A DNA stretch of 64,000 nucleotides from Symbiodinium natans. Lineage: Eukaryota > Sar > Dinophyceae > Suessiales > Symbiodiniaceae. Both the position numbers and the translations under genes were made by a program. Below are positions 46,277 to 56,400 of the stretch, in pieces. The stretch is from contig CAJNDS010002213.1 in assembly GCA_905221605.1 (NCBI GenBank), positions 312,001-376,000 of the forward strand, in the 5' to 3' direction. Within the stretch, counting starts at the first letter, position 1, and the number at the start of each line of letters is the position of its first letter. The notes under the pieces were generated by a model. The model saw only the letters and a list, made by a program, of their open reading frames with translations. It did not search any database and was not told where the DNA came from.

Positions 46277-46647
46277 GGTTTAGGGTTCAGGGCTCAGGGT
46301 TTAGGTTGCAAGTATGCAAACCACGGGGCCATACTTCAGAAACCTGGAAAGGAGGTAAGGGACCACATCCAATTGGCCCCAGACGTGCTGCATCGGTTTT
46401 GTTGCTGGAGCATGTGCTGACGATGAAGGGAGTAGAGGGGCTTTGCTTCGGGTGCACGCCTGTGCATATGATGATCTCTTTGTATTGTAACCGCTTCCTC
46501 CCCACCACAAGGCCGGGAATGGATTTAGGGTGACATCTCCGACAACTAGGCTCTGGCAACAGCCTCCCCCCCCCAACCGTTACCATCCATCGCTCTTCTC
46601 TATGTCGGCGTGTCCCCATCTGAGAGAACTCCCCTTAGAACCTAATA

Positions 46648-46700
46648 TCCTCTTGGGTTTTATACCAACAAAATAAAAAAAAAAACTCCCAAGGGGGATA
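46648..46700. mobile_element. AT-rich hairpin element family E, copy 2
   Basis: ATATCCTCTTGGGTTTTATA, then AACAAAATAAAAA, then CTCCCAAGGGGGATAT. The same ends as the copy at 46047. Together the two copies bracket about 540 bp. Confidence 0.65.
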
Positions 46701-47386
46701 TAGCAGAAAGGGAGAGGCGTTTGCAACATGTTTAACTTTCTCCCTCGTGACTTCTAAACCCTAAAACCCTAACCGCCAAATTCGTAAACCAGGAGGGGCC
46801 GTACTTGAAGCGACAATTCTTGCAAGAATACAGGATCACAACCCTGAACCCTAAGCCCCGAAACCTAAACCCGAAACACTAAACTCTAAACCCCAACCCT
46901 AAGCTCAAAACCCTCAACCCCAACCCCTACGCATGCCGGACCCTCAACAACCCTTCAGTAGACCCCAGCCCCACAACTCATGGGTCGGCTCGGCTGGCCC
47001 CTCAGATGGTGTAGGGTTTAGGATTACATGGCTCTAAGTATGATCTCTTGCGGCATTGAGGCCAAATCTGAGATTTCCCAGGCTTCTACCACGAACCCTT
47101 AACCCTAAACCCTAAACCCTGAACCCTAAACCCTAACTCCCACAGCGCCTGCTCCTTGGTCGGCGCCTCCTCAGCAGTCGCCCCTTGAATCCTCGCAGCG
47201 GCACCTTGCCAGGGCTTCGGGTTTAGGGTTTAGGGGTTGAGGGTTTGGGGCTTAAGGGTTTGAGGGTTTTAGCTCTGTGTGTCACAGTTTAGGCTTAGAG
47301 TTTAAGAGGGTTTAGTGGTTTAGGCTTTAGGGCTTAGAGTTTATGAGGGATCCTGGACTTTCAAGGCTCTGCCTTCCGAATGCGAT

Positions 47387-47550
47387 GATGAAGACGACGA
47401 TGGCGAGTGCGATGGCGACGGCGTTGGCGACGACAACAGGGATAAACAACAACGATTCTGATGATGATGATGATGATGATGACGACGACGACGATAGTGC
47501 TGACGATGGTGCTGAGGATGGTGCTGGCGATGGTGCTGACGATGAAACTT
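47387..47550. repeat. GAT/GAC/GCGATG trinucleotide block
   Basis: Tandem GATGAT, GACGAC and GATGGTGCTG units. The poly-D and poly-H frames here are repeat artefacts. Confidence 0.9.
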
Positions 47551-47978
47551 ACTCCTGCTAACTAGAAGCATCCGTGGTGATATGTGGCGCCGTGATACTT
47601 CTGCTGGCGACCTTGTTAGGGGTGCAGGTTGTTACTATGTTGTTTTAAATCTGAGTGTTGTGATTGAGGGGTCCAAAACTTTCAGGTCCAAAGAAAATCG
47701 TCTGTCAAGAATCGTGGAGATCATCGCATTAGAGAAATACTGAATGCCCCTCTCCCAGGTTGAATCTTCTAGCAGGAAAGGTGCCCCTGCCATGCCAGCA
47801 GTTTTTCTACTTATGACTTATGATGCCACAACGGGAAATACAGCAACCTACAGCTACCCCTACCACCATACCACTATACCAGTACCCCTAAGCTCTTCCC
47901 CCTAACCATAAAACACTAAAAAACTTTGCGGGGTTTGGGGGCAAGGGATTTCCGGGCATTGGAAGTAGCATCTTCTGC

Positions 47979-47985
47979 TGAGCTG

Positions 47986-48060
<75 letters not shown>
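47979..48060. repeat. CTG/CAG trinucleotide array
   Basis: About 27 perfect CTG units, followed by GCCGGTGCC and CGTCGT/CGTGGT arrays (48190-48275). They create poly-A, poly-Q, poly-S and poly-L frames on both strands. Confidence 0.95.
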
Positions 48061-48061
<1 letters not shown>

Positions 48062-48194
48062 AGCCGCAGCCGCTGCGGCCACCGCCGCGGCTGGTGCTGC
48101 CCGTCGCCGGTGCTGCCCACTGCTGCCCCCGCTGGTGCCGCCGCCACTGGTGCCGCCGGTGGTGCCGGTGCCGGTGCCGGTGCCGCCGCCGCTT

Positions 48195-48276
<82 letters not shown>

Positions 48277-49121
48277 GACGACCTAAAGCCTAAACCTCGC
48301 GCCATCGCAGTTCAACACCGGGCCCCCCGGCGGATGTCAGCGGGAGACTGCAGCCTGAAGGACACGGGACTCTTGGGACTTCTAGGGCTTAGGGTTTAAG
48401 GGTTCAGGGTTTAGAGTTCAGGGTTTAGGGTTTAAATTTAGGGTTTAGCGTATTCCTGGGGAGCGGGTCAGGGTTCTTCGGGTGTATAAGGCTTGCGGGG
48501 CTGCTAGGACCTGTGGCGTTCGGGTTTATAGGGCTTATGGGTTTTGGTAAGTCTTAAAGGGCTAATAGAGCTTATAATAGGCCCCTAAAACCCTAAGCCC
48601 TAAGCCCCAAACGTTGAACCCTCAACCCTCTTGTAGATGCCCCTAACAGTACAAAAGCCCCTAGTCAGCGGTTCAGTCGGTTTATTAGCGTGCAGGTAGA
48701 CGATGCACGAAAGCCAAAGGTGGGTCGGTTTATGACCGGTTCAGGGTTTAGTGCTTGGGAACTTACGGGGCTTGTAGGGGGTGATATGGGTGATAGGGTT
48801 TGCAAGGTTTAAAGGGTTTATAGGGTTTACTGTTTAGGTTCAGAGTCTGAGGTTTAGAGGTTTGGGAGTTTGGGGTTTACGGTTTAGGCACGTGTGCTGG
48901 TTCCCGATGTTTCTGAGGCGCGGGTAACGTACCCGAAGCCCGAACACCCTAAGACCTAAACCCGAACACCCTAAACCCCAAACCCGAGACCCCGGAACCG
49001 GCGCAGGGGGCACCAAAAACCATGCAAGTAGCCGTGCGCAGTATGAGGGACCGGGAGTGCCGGGCGGGGGGGTGGGGTTGGCTTCTCTAAATGATGGCCT
49101 TTTTCTGTGGCTCCTCTTACA

Positions 49122-49273
49122 CTAGACCAGGAGTAACGTGGGAAGAAAAGGGTGCCCTTTTTGGTTTAAAGGGGTTCTTAAGGGGTTCGTAAGGGAACCC
49201 AAAGCCCCAAAAAAGGGAATACCCTAAACCCTAAACCCAAAGCCCCCAACGCTAAACCCTACTCTGGGTCCTA
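49122..49273. mobile_element. MITE family B copy interrupted by CCCTAAA repeats
   Basis: The left end ACCAGGAGTAACGTGGGAAG and right end CTACTCTGGGTCCT are separated by normal core plus about 45 bp of CCCTAAACCC-type DNA (49219-49258). This sits exactly where other copies read AAATAAGGGCCTA. Confidence 0.78.
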
Positions 49274-49310
49274 GTCAAGCATGCTCCGGAAGCCGGGTGC
49301 TGGGCCGAAC

Positions 49311-49349
49311 GGAGACGTAGTCCACCTTCTTCTGCCGGTCCGGATGATC
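49311..49349 (-). CDS. tentative exon: DHPDRQKKVDYVS
   Basis: A frame after TGGCAAG|G reading DHPDRQKKVDYVSVRPSTRL. The donor is uncertain: AAG|GTGGAC or TCC|GTTCGG are both possible, and the end given is approximate. Product unknown. Confidence 0.4.
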
Positions 49350-49489
49350 CTTGCCAGTTGCCCTAAACCCTAAACCCTAAACCCTAAACCCTGAACCCTG
49401 AACCCTAAACCCTGAACCTGGAAACCCCAGCGTCTGTGCCGGCTTTAGGGTTTAGACCCGGCTTTAGGGGTTTAGGGTTTAGGGCAAGG

Positions 49490-49620
49490 TTTAGGGTTTA
49501 GGGTTTAGGGTTTAGGGTTTAGGGTTTAGGGTTTAGGGTTTAGGGTTTAGGGTTTAGGGTTTAGGGTTTAGGGTTTAGGGTTTAGGGTTTAGGGTTTAGG
49601 GTTTAGGGTTTAGGGTTTAC
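49490..49620. repeat. TTTAGGG array (about 18 units)
   Basis: A perfect array ending directly at the left end of a GGACCC-type inverted-repeat element (49621-49726). Confidence 0.95.
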
Positions 49621-49726
49621 CAAGAAGTAGCCTAGGAATAAATCAGGCTACCCTGTTCGGTTCTGAGGGCATTCTAAGGGAACCCCGACCCTAGAAAAAG
49701 GAAATAAGGGCCTACTCCGGGTCCTA
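49621..49726. mobile_element. MITE family B copy
   Basis: AAGAAGTAGCCTAGGAATAA at the left and GGGCCTACTCCGGGTCCT at the right. Its left terminus is trimmed by the adjoining TTTAGGG array. Confidence 0.78.
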
Positions 49727-50614
49727 AAAAGAGAAGAACATGAAGTACCTACAGTTAAGGAGGTGCGTCGGGTTTAGGGGGGCCGAAAGCCCCAAACCCC
49801 GAACCCCTAAACCCCTAAGGACCCCTAATGACCCCTAAACCCCGACACCCTCAGGTGGTTGGGCCGAAGTCGGGGTTGGCAACTCCAAGTCGTAGCTTCC
49901 CCGGTTTAGGGTTTAGGGTTTAGGGTTTAGGGTTTAGGGTTTAGGGTCTCAGGGAAGCCCGTGAGAAGCCCCGCAGCCCTGGAAACCGGAAACCTCTTCC
50001 AACATTTGGTCAGTTCTCTGAACCCTAAACCCCTAACCAAAACCCTGTAAGCCCCAACAAATTTTTGGTGTGCCCTGAATAATAGGGACCGCCTTATAAT
50101 CAGGATCCCAAACGAGAACATAACTTAGAGAAATCAGAATTTGGGGTTTAGGGTTGAGGGGTTTGGGGATAGGGATTTAGGGTTTAGGGCCAAGGGGCAT
50201 GTTCTTGCCTAGTTGTTTAGGCTTAGGGTCGAGGGTTTAGCACTCCCTCCTTTCAGTAAGAGCGTGTGTTCCTGAAGTAAGAGCGTGTGTTCCTGAAGGT
50301 TGCCTGAGGAAACCCTCGTTTAGAACAACGCTGCGGGAAGGTTTAGGGTATAGGGTTTAGGGTTTAGAGTTTAGGGTTTAGGGTTTAGGCTTTGTTTAAC
50401 CCTAAACCCTAAGAGAGAGTAAGCTGGTGTGGGATCAGGCACACACACTTCGAGGTGGTTCCACATTGACCCCGGTTCCGCGGCCGCCTCTGGTGAAATA
50501 GCTTTCTGAAGTGGGGTTTAGGGTTTAGGGTTTAGGGTTTAGGGTTAGGGTTTAGGGTGGGATGGTCCATCCATCCGGACCGGCTGACTGAACTGGCTGG
50601 GACTTTGAAAGCTG

Positions 50615-50680
50615 CTTGGTTACGTAAGAGTGGAACCTAGACCCAGGAAATGGCAAAAAGGGCACCACTGATCTATCAAG
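50615..50680. mobile_element. MITE family C right half
   Basis: TTGGTTACGTAAGAGTGGAA then GGCAAAAAGGGCACCACTGA and TCTATCAAG. The left half is absent. Confidence 0.6.
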
Positions 50681-51053
50681 TATCTAAGCATTTGTAAAGT
50701 CAAGTAACCCAAAACCCAAAACCCACAACCCTGCACCTCCTTAGGCTTGCGACGATTTGCACTGAGAGACCCACGCTCCAGTCTGGTGGCGGCGGCGGTG
50801 CCTGTTGACAGAGATGGGGGGTTGAGGGTTTAGGTTTTGGGGTTGAGGTTTTAGGATTTAGGGTTTGGGGGTTTGCGGCAAGTGCCGAACTCCTGTGGCC
50901 AGTCGAATATTTTTCGGTACCACATGCCTTCTAACTGCAATGCGGAGTCTAGGCAGGGTTAGCGCGTTGAGGGCGTGTAGACCGGTCAGAGCAACAGAAA
51001 ACACAGCACAGGTATCCAGCGTCTCCTAAACCCTAGCCCTAAACCCCAAACTT

Positions 51054-51137
51054 GGGAGGTGCCCCCTTATACTAACAGTCCTTAATAGGGATTATAATAA
51101 GGGGATTAAGGACTGTTAGTATAACGGGCAACATCCC
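51054..51137. mobile_element. MITE family A copy, shortest and cleanest
   Basis: CCCTTATACTAACAGTCCTT and AAGGACTGTTAGTATAACGG form a near-perfect hairpin with a short ATAATAAGGGG loop. It ends ACATCCC. Confidence 0.85.
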
Positions 51138-51735
51138 AACCCTAAACCCTACACCATCCTCAGCCGTAAGCACAAAGATAGATTTCTGGTGGCCACCCTG
51201 GGCCGACCTCCCTGTATTTCGTGTTTAGGGTTTCGGGGTTTAAGGTTTTAGGGGTTTAGGGTTTAGGATTTCGGGGTTTTGGGTTTAGGGTTTCGGAGGA
51301 TTTGGAGGGGCCTGCGCAAAATCGAACTTCTGTGGGTTGCATCGGAAATATAAATAGAAAGCCTTGGTAAGCCCCAGACCCAGTCTTGCAGAATGTGAAC
51401 CCGCAGCCACACTTCATGGAGTCTCCAGCATCCGAAAAAAAGCAAACATGTACCCTAAACCCTAAACCCTAAACCCTGTAAAGAAGACACCCTACAACCC
51501 AAGAGATAGCACCCGAAGAAATAATGCTTCAACCATGAGGTTGCAGGCCTCAACCCTGTACCCTAAACCCTAAACCCTAAACCCTGTACTAGCCCCTTAT
51601 CAGCCCTCCCAGGACCTCAGCCAGAGGAACTCCCGTCCGAACGGCGCCCTAAACCCTAAACCCTGAACCCTAAACCCTAAACCCTAAACCCTTTCACCTA
51701 AACCCTAAACCCTAAACCTCATCTGAGGGCTGCGC

Positions 51736-51786
51736 GAAGGGTGCCCTGAGGGGCCTCCTGAAGCTGGATGTCTCGCTGCCCATGTC
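51736..51786 (-). CDS. duplicated mini-exon copy 1 (DMGSETSSF type)
   Basis: A 51-bp phase-0 frame from TGAAAG|G to CCCTTC|GCGCAG (GC donor). It differs from the copy at 52396-52434 by a 12-bp in-frame deletion plus substitutions. A second reading (RDIQLQEAPQGTLRAALR) is also open in both copies, so the frame is not certain. The indel of a multiple of three supports coding function. Confidence 0.5.
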
Positions 51787-51894
51787 CTTTCAAGACTTCT
51801 TCGTTTGCCTGGTTTAGGGTTTAGGGTTTAATTAGGGTTTAGGGTTTAGGGTGTAGGGTTTCTGGGGTTTAGGGTTTTAGGGTTTAGGGTGTTC

Positions 51895-53020
51895 GGGTAC
51901 GGAGCTCTCTCTAAGGCTCAGCAAAGGTTTAGGTGAAGACCCTTCAAGTTTCAGGTGCGAAGGGCCGTGGCTTCAGCCCAGGAGAAGGCTAGACAGCTTC
52001 AGGCCTTTTGGGCATAAAGGTTTGTGGGTTTAAGGGTCTTGGCTTCAGCCCAGGTCCTCCCCCCCTACATGTTGTTTGGGGGGGCGGGGGGGGGCTTCCG
52101 GACACATTTCTTGAAAGAGGCTGGGGGTGTGGGGGCCACATTGCCAGTGGCGAGAGCCAATCTTTCAGAAGCCGCCTGCAAGCAAACTCCTGGACTTCCA
52201 GGCTCCCAAAACTCTAAGCCAAGCCCTGCAAGTGGTTTAGGGTTTAGGGTTTAGAGGCTCTTGAACTGCATGATGTTGGGCTTGTGGGAGATTAAACGTC
52301 TAAGCCCTCCAGCCCCAAACCCTAAACCCATCCGAACGGCGCCCTAAACCCTAAACCCTAAACCCTAAACCGTAAACCTCATCTGAGGGCTGCGCGAAGG
52401 ATGTCCCGAAGCTGGATGTCTGGCCGCCCAGGTCCTTTATTCTTCGTTAGGAGTGTTTAGGGTTTAGGGTTTAGGGTTTGGTGGTGCATGCGTTTTTGTT
52501 TAACATGCCCGCTAGAATCACAAGATTCCCGGGACTCTTCTGCGAACTCAGCTTGTTGGGGTCACACCGCGAGATTCACAAGTTTTTGTTTGGGGGGGGG
52601 AGGGGGGGGGGGGGAGTTTTTTGGGACTAGGGCAACTGCTGTCTGAGGCCTATTGTCCCTGTGCTGGTTCCAAAAACTCCGGCGCAGAGCTCTCTCACTC
52701 TCATGAATACGTAGCCCGCGGGCCGCCCCATTCGCTTACAGTAGGCTTTTGTTGGGGTGCTTGCGAGGATCACGAGTTTGTTGGTGGAATATTTTGGGAT
52801 TATATAGGTCAGCTCCCTTTGCTGGTTTCACAAAAATCAGGTACGGAGCTGTCTCTCTCAGACTCAGCAAGGGCTTCGTTAAGACCCTTCAGTTTCTGGT
52901 TTGGAGGGCCGCTCTTCACCAGGAGAAGGCTAGACAGCTTGTGGCCTTTTGTGGGTTTTAAGGGTCATGGCTTCAGCCCAGGTCCTCCCCCTTTATTGTA
53001 GGGACACATTTCACAACGGG
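51895..53020. repeat. tandem duplication of a CAGGAGAAGGCTAGACAGC segment
   Basis: 51900-52070 and 52840-52995 share TACGGAGCT.TCTCT..., then CAGGAGAAGGCTAGACAGCT, then TGGCTTCAGCCCAGGTCCTC. Together with the 51736/52396 exon pair this shows a duplicated block of several hundred bases, the second copy carrying about 280 bp of extra DNA. Confidence 0.8.
52396..52434 (-). CDS. duplicated mini-exon copy 2 (DLGGQTSSF type)
   Basis: The homologue of 51736-51786, with identical flanks (CATCTGAGGGCTGCGCGAAG on the left side), an AAAG|G acceptor and a TTC|GCGCAG donor. It is 39 bp, phase 0. Confidence 0.5.
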
Positions 53021-53385
53021 TTTGGCCCCCTGAACCTCACGCCCTAAACTCTGAACCCCAACCCTAAACCCTAAACCCTAAATTAGGGACCCTAAACCCT
53101 ACCCCCCAACCCTACCCTCCTGGAGCTATACTTTGCCCTTAAAGGTGCCCCCGAAAGAGGTTCCCTCAACATGCGCCTCTCAGCAAGGGTCCCCAAACCC
53201 AAGGGTACCGGGTACAACCTTTTAGGGGCTCTCGGTAGAGCCCCAAACTCTAGGAAGCCTAAACACTAACCCCCCCCAAACCCAACCCCAAACCCCAAAC
53301 CCTAAAGCCTAAACCCCAAATCTTAAACCCCAACCCCCCCCCCCCCCACCCCCCATCCCCCAAACCCAGCCTCGGCAAAGTTTAC

Positions 53386-53421
53386 CGGAAGCGGCGGCAT
53401 CTTGGGGTCGGTCACGCCACC
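53386..53421 (-). CDS. proline-rich repeat exon: GGVTDPKMPPLP
   Basis: 36 bp, from CCTTGAG|G to CTTCCG|GTAAAC. This is the shortest and most diverged member of the repeat-exon family, with one PPLP unit. A long TTTAGGG array follows on the right (53432-53550). Confidence 0.55.
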
Positions 53422-56400
53422 CTCAAGGCAAGGTTTAGGGTTTAGGGTTTAGGGTTTAGGGTTTAGGGTTTAGGGTTTAGGGTTTAGGGTTTAGGGTTTA
53501 GGGTTTAGGGTTTAGGGTTTAGGGTTTAGGGTTTAGGGTTTAGGGTTTGGGGTGTAGGGTCTAGGGTTTGCGCTACCCGGGTTGAGGCCGCAAGGTGTTC
53601 CTGGGCGCATTGCGGGGTTGCGCACAAGGATTTGCCATGGACCACGCTCCAAGCACTTGATCCTAAACCCTAACCAAGCTCTGGCCTAAACCCTTAACCC
53701 ACCAAACCCAAACGCACCAAACCCCAAACCCCAAACCCCAAACCCCAAACCCCAAACCCCAAACCCCAAACCCTAAACCCTAAACCCTAAACCCTAAAGC
53801 CTAAGCCTTAAGCCTTAAACCAAAACAGCCAAGCCTTGAACCCCAACCGGCCCCCCCAGACCCTGAAACATGCCACGCCCTGAACATAAACCCTTAAAAA
53901 GCCCAAAGCCTAGAACCCAGGCCCCTGCAACCCCAAACCGAAAAAGCCCTGGGCTCAGGGTTTGGGCCGTTGAGGCTTGAGGGATTCACCTAAAGAGGCA
54001 AGAGCCCTAAGCCCGAAATTCCTAAAACCCAAAAAACAAAAACCCCAAAAACCCCAAAAACCCAAAAGCCCTTAAGCCCTAAAACCCTAAACCAAAAGCC
54101 CCCAAACTTCCCAGGAGCAACCCAGGAATGGAACGGGTGCCCTTTAAGGAGGTTTTAAGGGGATTATAAAAGGAACCCCAACCCTGAAAAAGAGAAATAA
54201 GGTCCTACTCCGGGCGGGTCCTAGCCCAAAACCCTAAAACCCCCGAAAACCCTAAAACCCTGAACCCAAAAACCCTAAAACTCTAAAACCCTTCCCAGAA
54301 GTAAGGAAATTAGGGCCTACTCCGAGACCTGGTATCCCTGAAGCCCTAAATCCTACACCCTATAAACCCTAACCTAGGATAAAACTTCCCAGAACCCCCT
54401 GAGCTTGAAGCGTTGTCCACTTCGGTTGGCAGAGGTGGCAGGGGCGGCAGTTCGAAGGGGGACTGCCCATCCTCATGGGTTCGGGTTTAGGGTTTAGGGT
54501 TTAGGGTTTAGGGTTTAGGGTTTAGGGTTTAGGGTTTAGGGTTTAGGGTTTAGGGTTTAGGGTTTAGGGTTTAGGGTTTAGGGTTAGGTTTAGGGTTTAG
54601 GGTTTAGGGTTTAGGGTTTAGGGTTTAGGGTTTAGGGTTTAGGGTTTAGGGTTTAGGGTTTAGGGTTTAGGGTTTAGGGTTTAGGGTTTAGGGTTTAGGG
54701 TTTAGGGTTTAGGGTTTAGGGTTTAGGGTTTAGGGTTTAGGGTTTAGGGTTTAGGGTTTAGGGTTTAGGGTTTAGGGTTAGGGTTAGGGTTGGATGATGC
54801 TAGGGAGTTTGGGGTGTTGGGTTGAGGGTTCAGGGTCTTGGGTTTGGGGGTTCATGGGTTGGGGGTTTTGGGGTTTAGTAGAAAACCCCTAAACCACTCT
54901 ATCATATGTAATATACATGTGAATGACTTTGCGGGCAAGGTCACTACAAGGTCATAAAATTAGCGGGCAAGGTCACTACAAGGTCAAAAAACGTGCAAAG
55001 TCATATCAAGGTCAATATTACCTCGTAGTGACCTTGCTCACTATTTTTTATGACCTCGTAATTCGCCTTGCCCGCTATTATTATACCTTGTAGTGATCTT
55101 GACCGCTATTTCATGAGCTTGCGCGCTATCTGTATTTTATACCTTGTAGTGACCTGCCCGCAATTCTTATGACCTTGCCCGCTCTTTGTCATAAAACTTG
55201 GCAGGCAAGGTCACTACAAGGTCAAAAAAATACGGGCCGGGCAAGGTCATGACAAGGTCAATATGACCTTGTAGTGACCTTGCCCGCGATTTTTTGACAT
55301 TGCAATGACCTTCATTTTGATGACCTTACCCGTTGTCATAACAAGTAGTGAGCAAGGTCGGACAAATAGCGGGCAAGGTCACTACAAGGTCCGTTGTTGA
55401 ACAGGCCTAAGACCGGGTCTAGGCAATCGGAAGGAGTTCAAGCTCCGGCTCTGGGACGCCACCTGCTCTGGGATGCCACAGGCGTCTGGGACGCCGACAC
55501 TATCCATGAAAGAGTCGATCCTGCTGAGAAGCGCAATATCCATCATCTGGAGGGACCGCCTGCTACCATGGAAGTCCACCAGGGCCCCACCGCTCGACGG
55601 CAGTGGCCTCGAGAGAGGAACGACCCAGCAGGTCCGCGAGAGCCTTGTGAACGACCCCCCAGCCTCCCTCACCCCTCCTTCCCACCTCCCCTTCCCCTCC
55701 CCCCTGCCCCCCACGCAGGGTTTAAGGGGCTAATATAGGGTGCAAGTTTAGGGCTTGGGGTGGGTGGGTACTTTTCGGGCGCCTGAAAAGCTGCTGAACT
55801 AGTGGATGCTTGTACTTGAGATGCTGAACCCTAAACCCTAAACCCTAAACCCTAAACCCCAAACCCTAAACCCTAAACCCTAAACCCCAAACCCTAAACC
55901 CTAAACCCTAAACCCTAAACCCTAAACCCCCACCCCAACCGGGATCTAAGTGGCCCCCTTGTGAGATCTGAGCTCGAAACTTCGCCCAGTGGCGGCAGGG
56001 GCGGCGGCCGCGCTCGGGTCGGGCCATCCTCGGGCGTGGCTTGGGGTGTAGAGTTGAGGGTTTAGGGTTTAGGGCTAGGGTTTAGGGTTTAGGGTTTAGG
56101 GTTTAGGGTTTAGGGTTTAGGGTTTAGGGTTTAGGGTTTAGGGTTTAGGGTTTAGGGTTTAGGGTTTAGGGTTTAGGGTTTAGGGTTTAGGGTTTAGGGT
56201 TTAGGGTTTAGGGTTTAGGGTTTAGAGTTTAGGGTTTAGGGTTTAAGGTTTAGGGCTAGGGTCTAGGGTTTAAGGCATCTGCAGGGTTACACCGAGCTCG
56301 GGGTCTGTTTGAAACTTCAAGTGAATAGTAAGAGCAAGTCACAATGAGAACGTTCCTCGAATTGATCCCCGCCCCCCGCCTCAGAACCCCCAAACCTCTT

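Larger units (their letters stand above)
45200..49100. other. mixed repeat region without a well-supported gene
   Basis: Apart from the plus-strand segment at 46132-46276 this interval holds short telomere-type arrays (45760-45810, 47098-47135), the trinucleotide blocks and AT-rich patches. A spacer at 47150-47215 has an open minus frame (AAARIQGATAEEAPTKEQAL) that could be an exon. Confidence 0.4.

Noticed and set aside
47888-48399. Poly-A, poly-Q/S and poly-L/R frames
   Set aside because: CTG and CGT trinucleotide arrays generate open frames in every register.
54935-55391. CRISPR array
   Set aside because: Units occur in both orientations with irregular linkers, degenerate copies and no cas genes, in a eukaryotic context.
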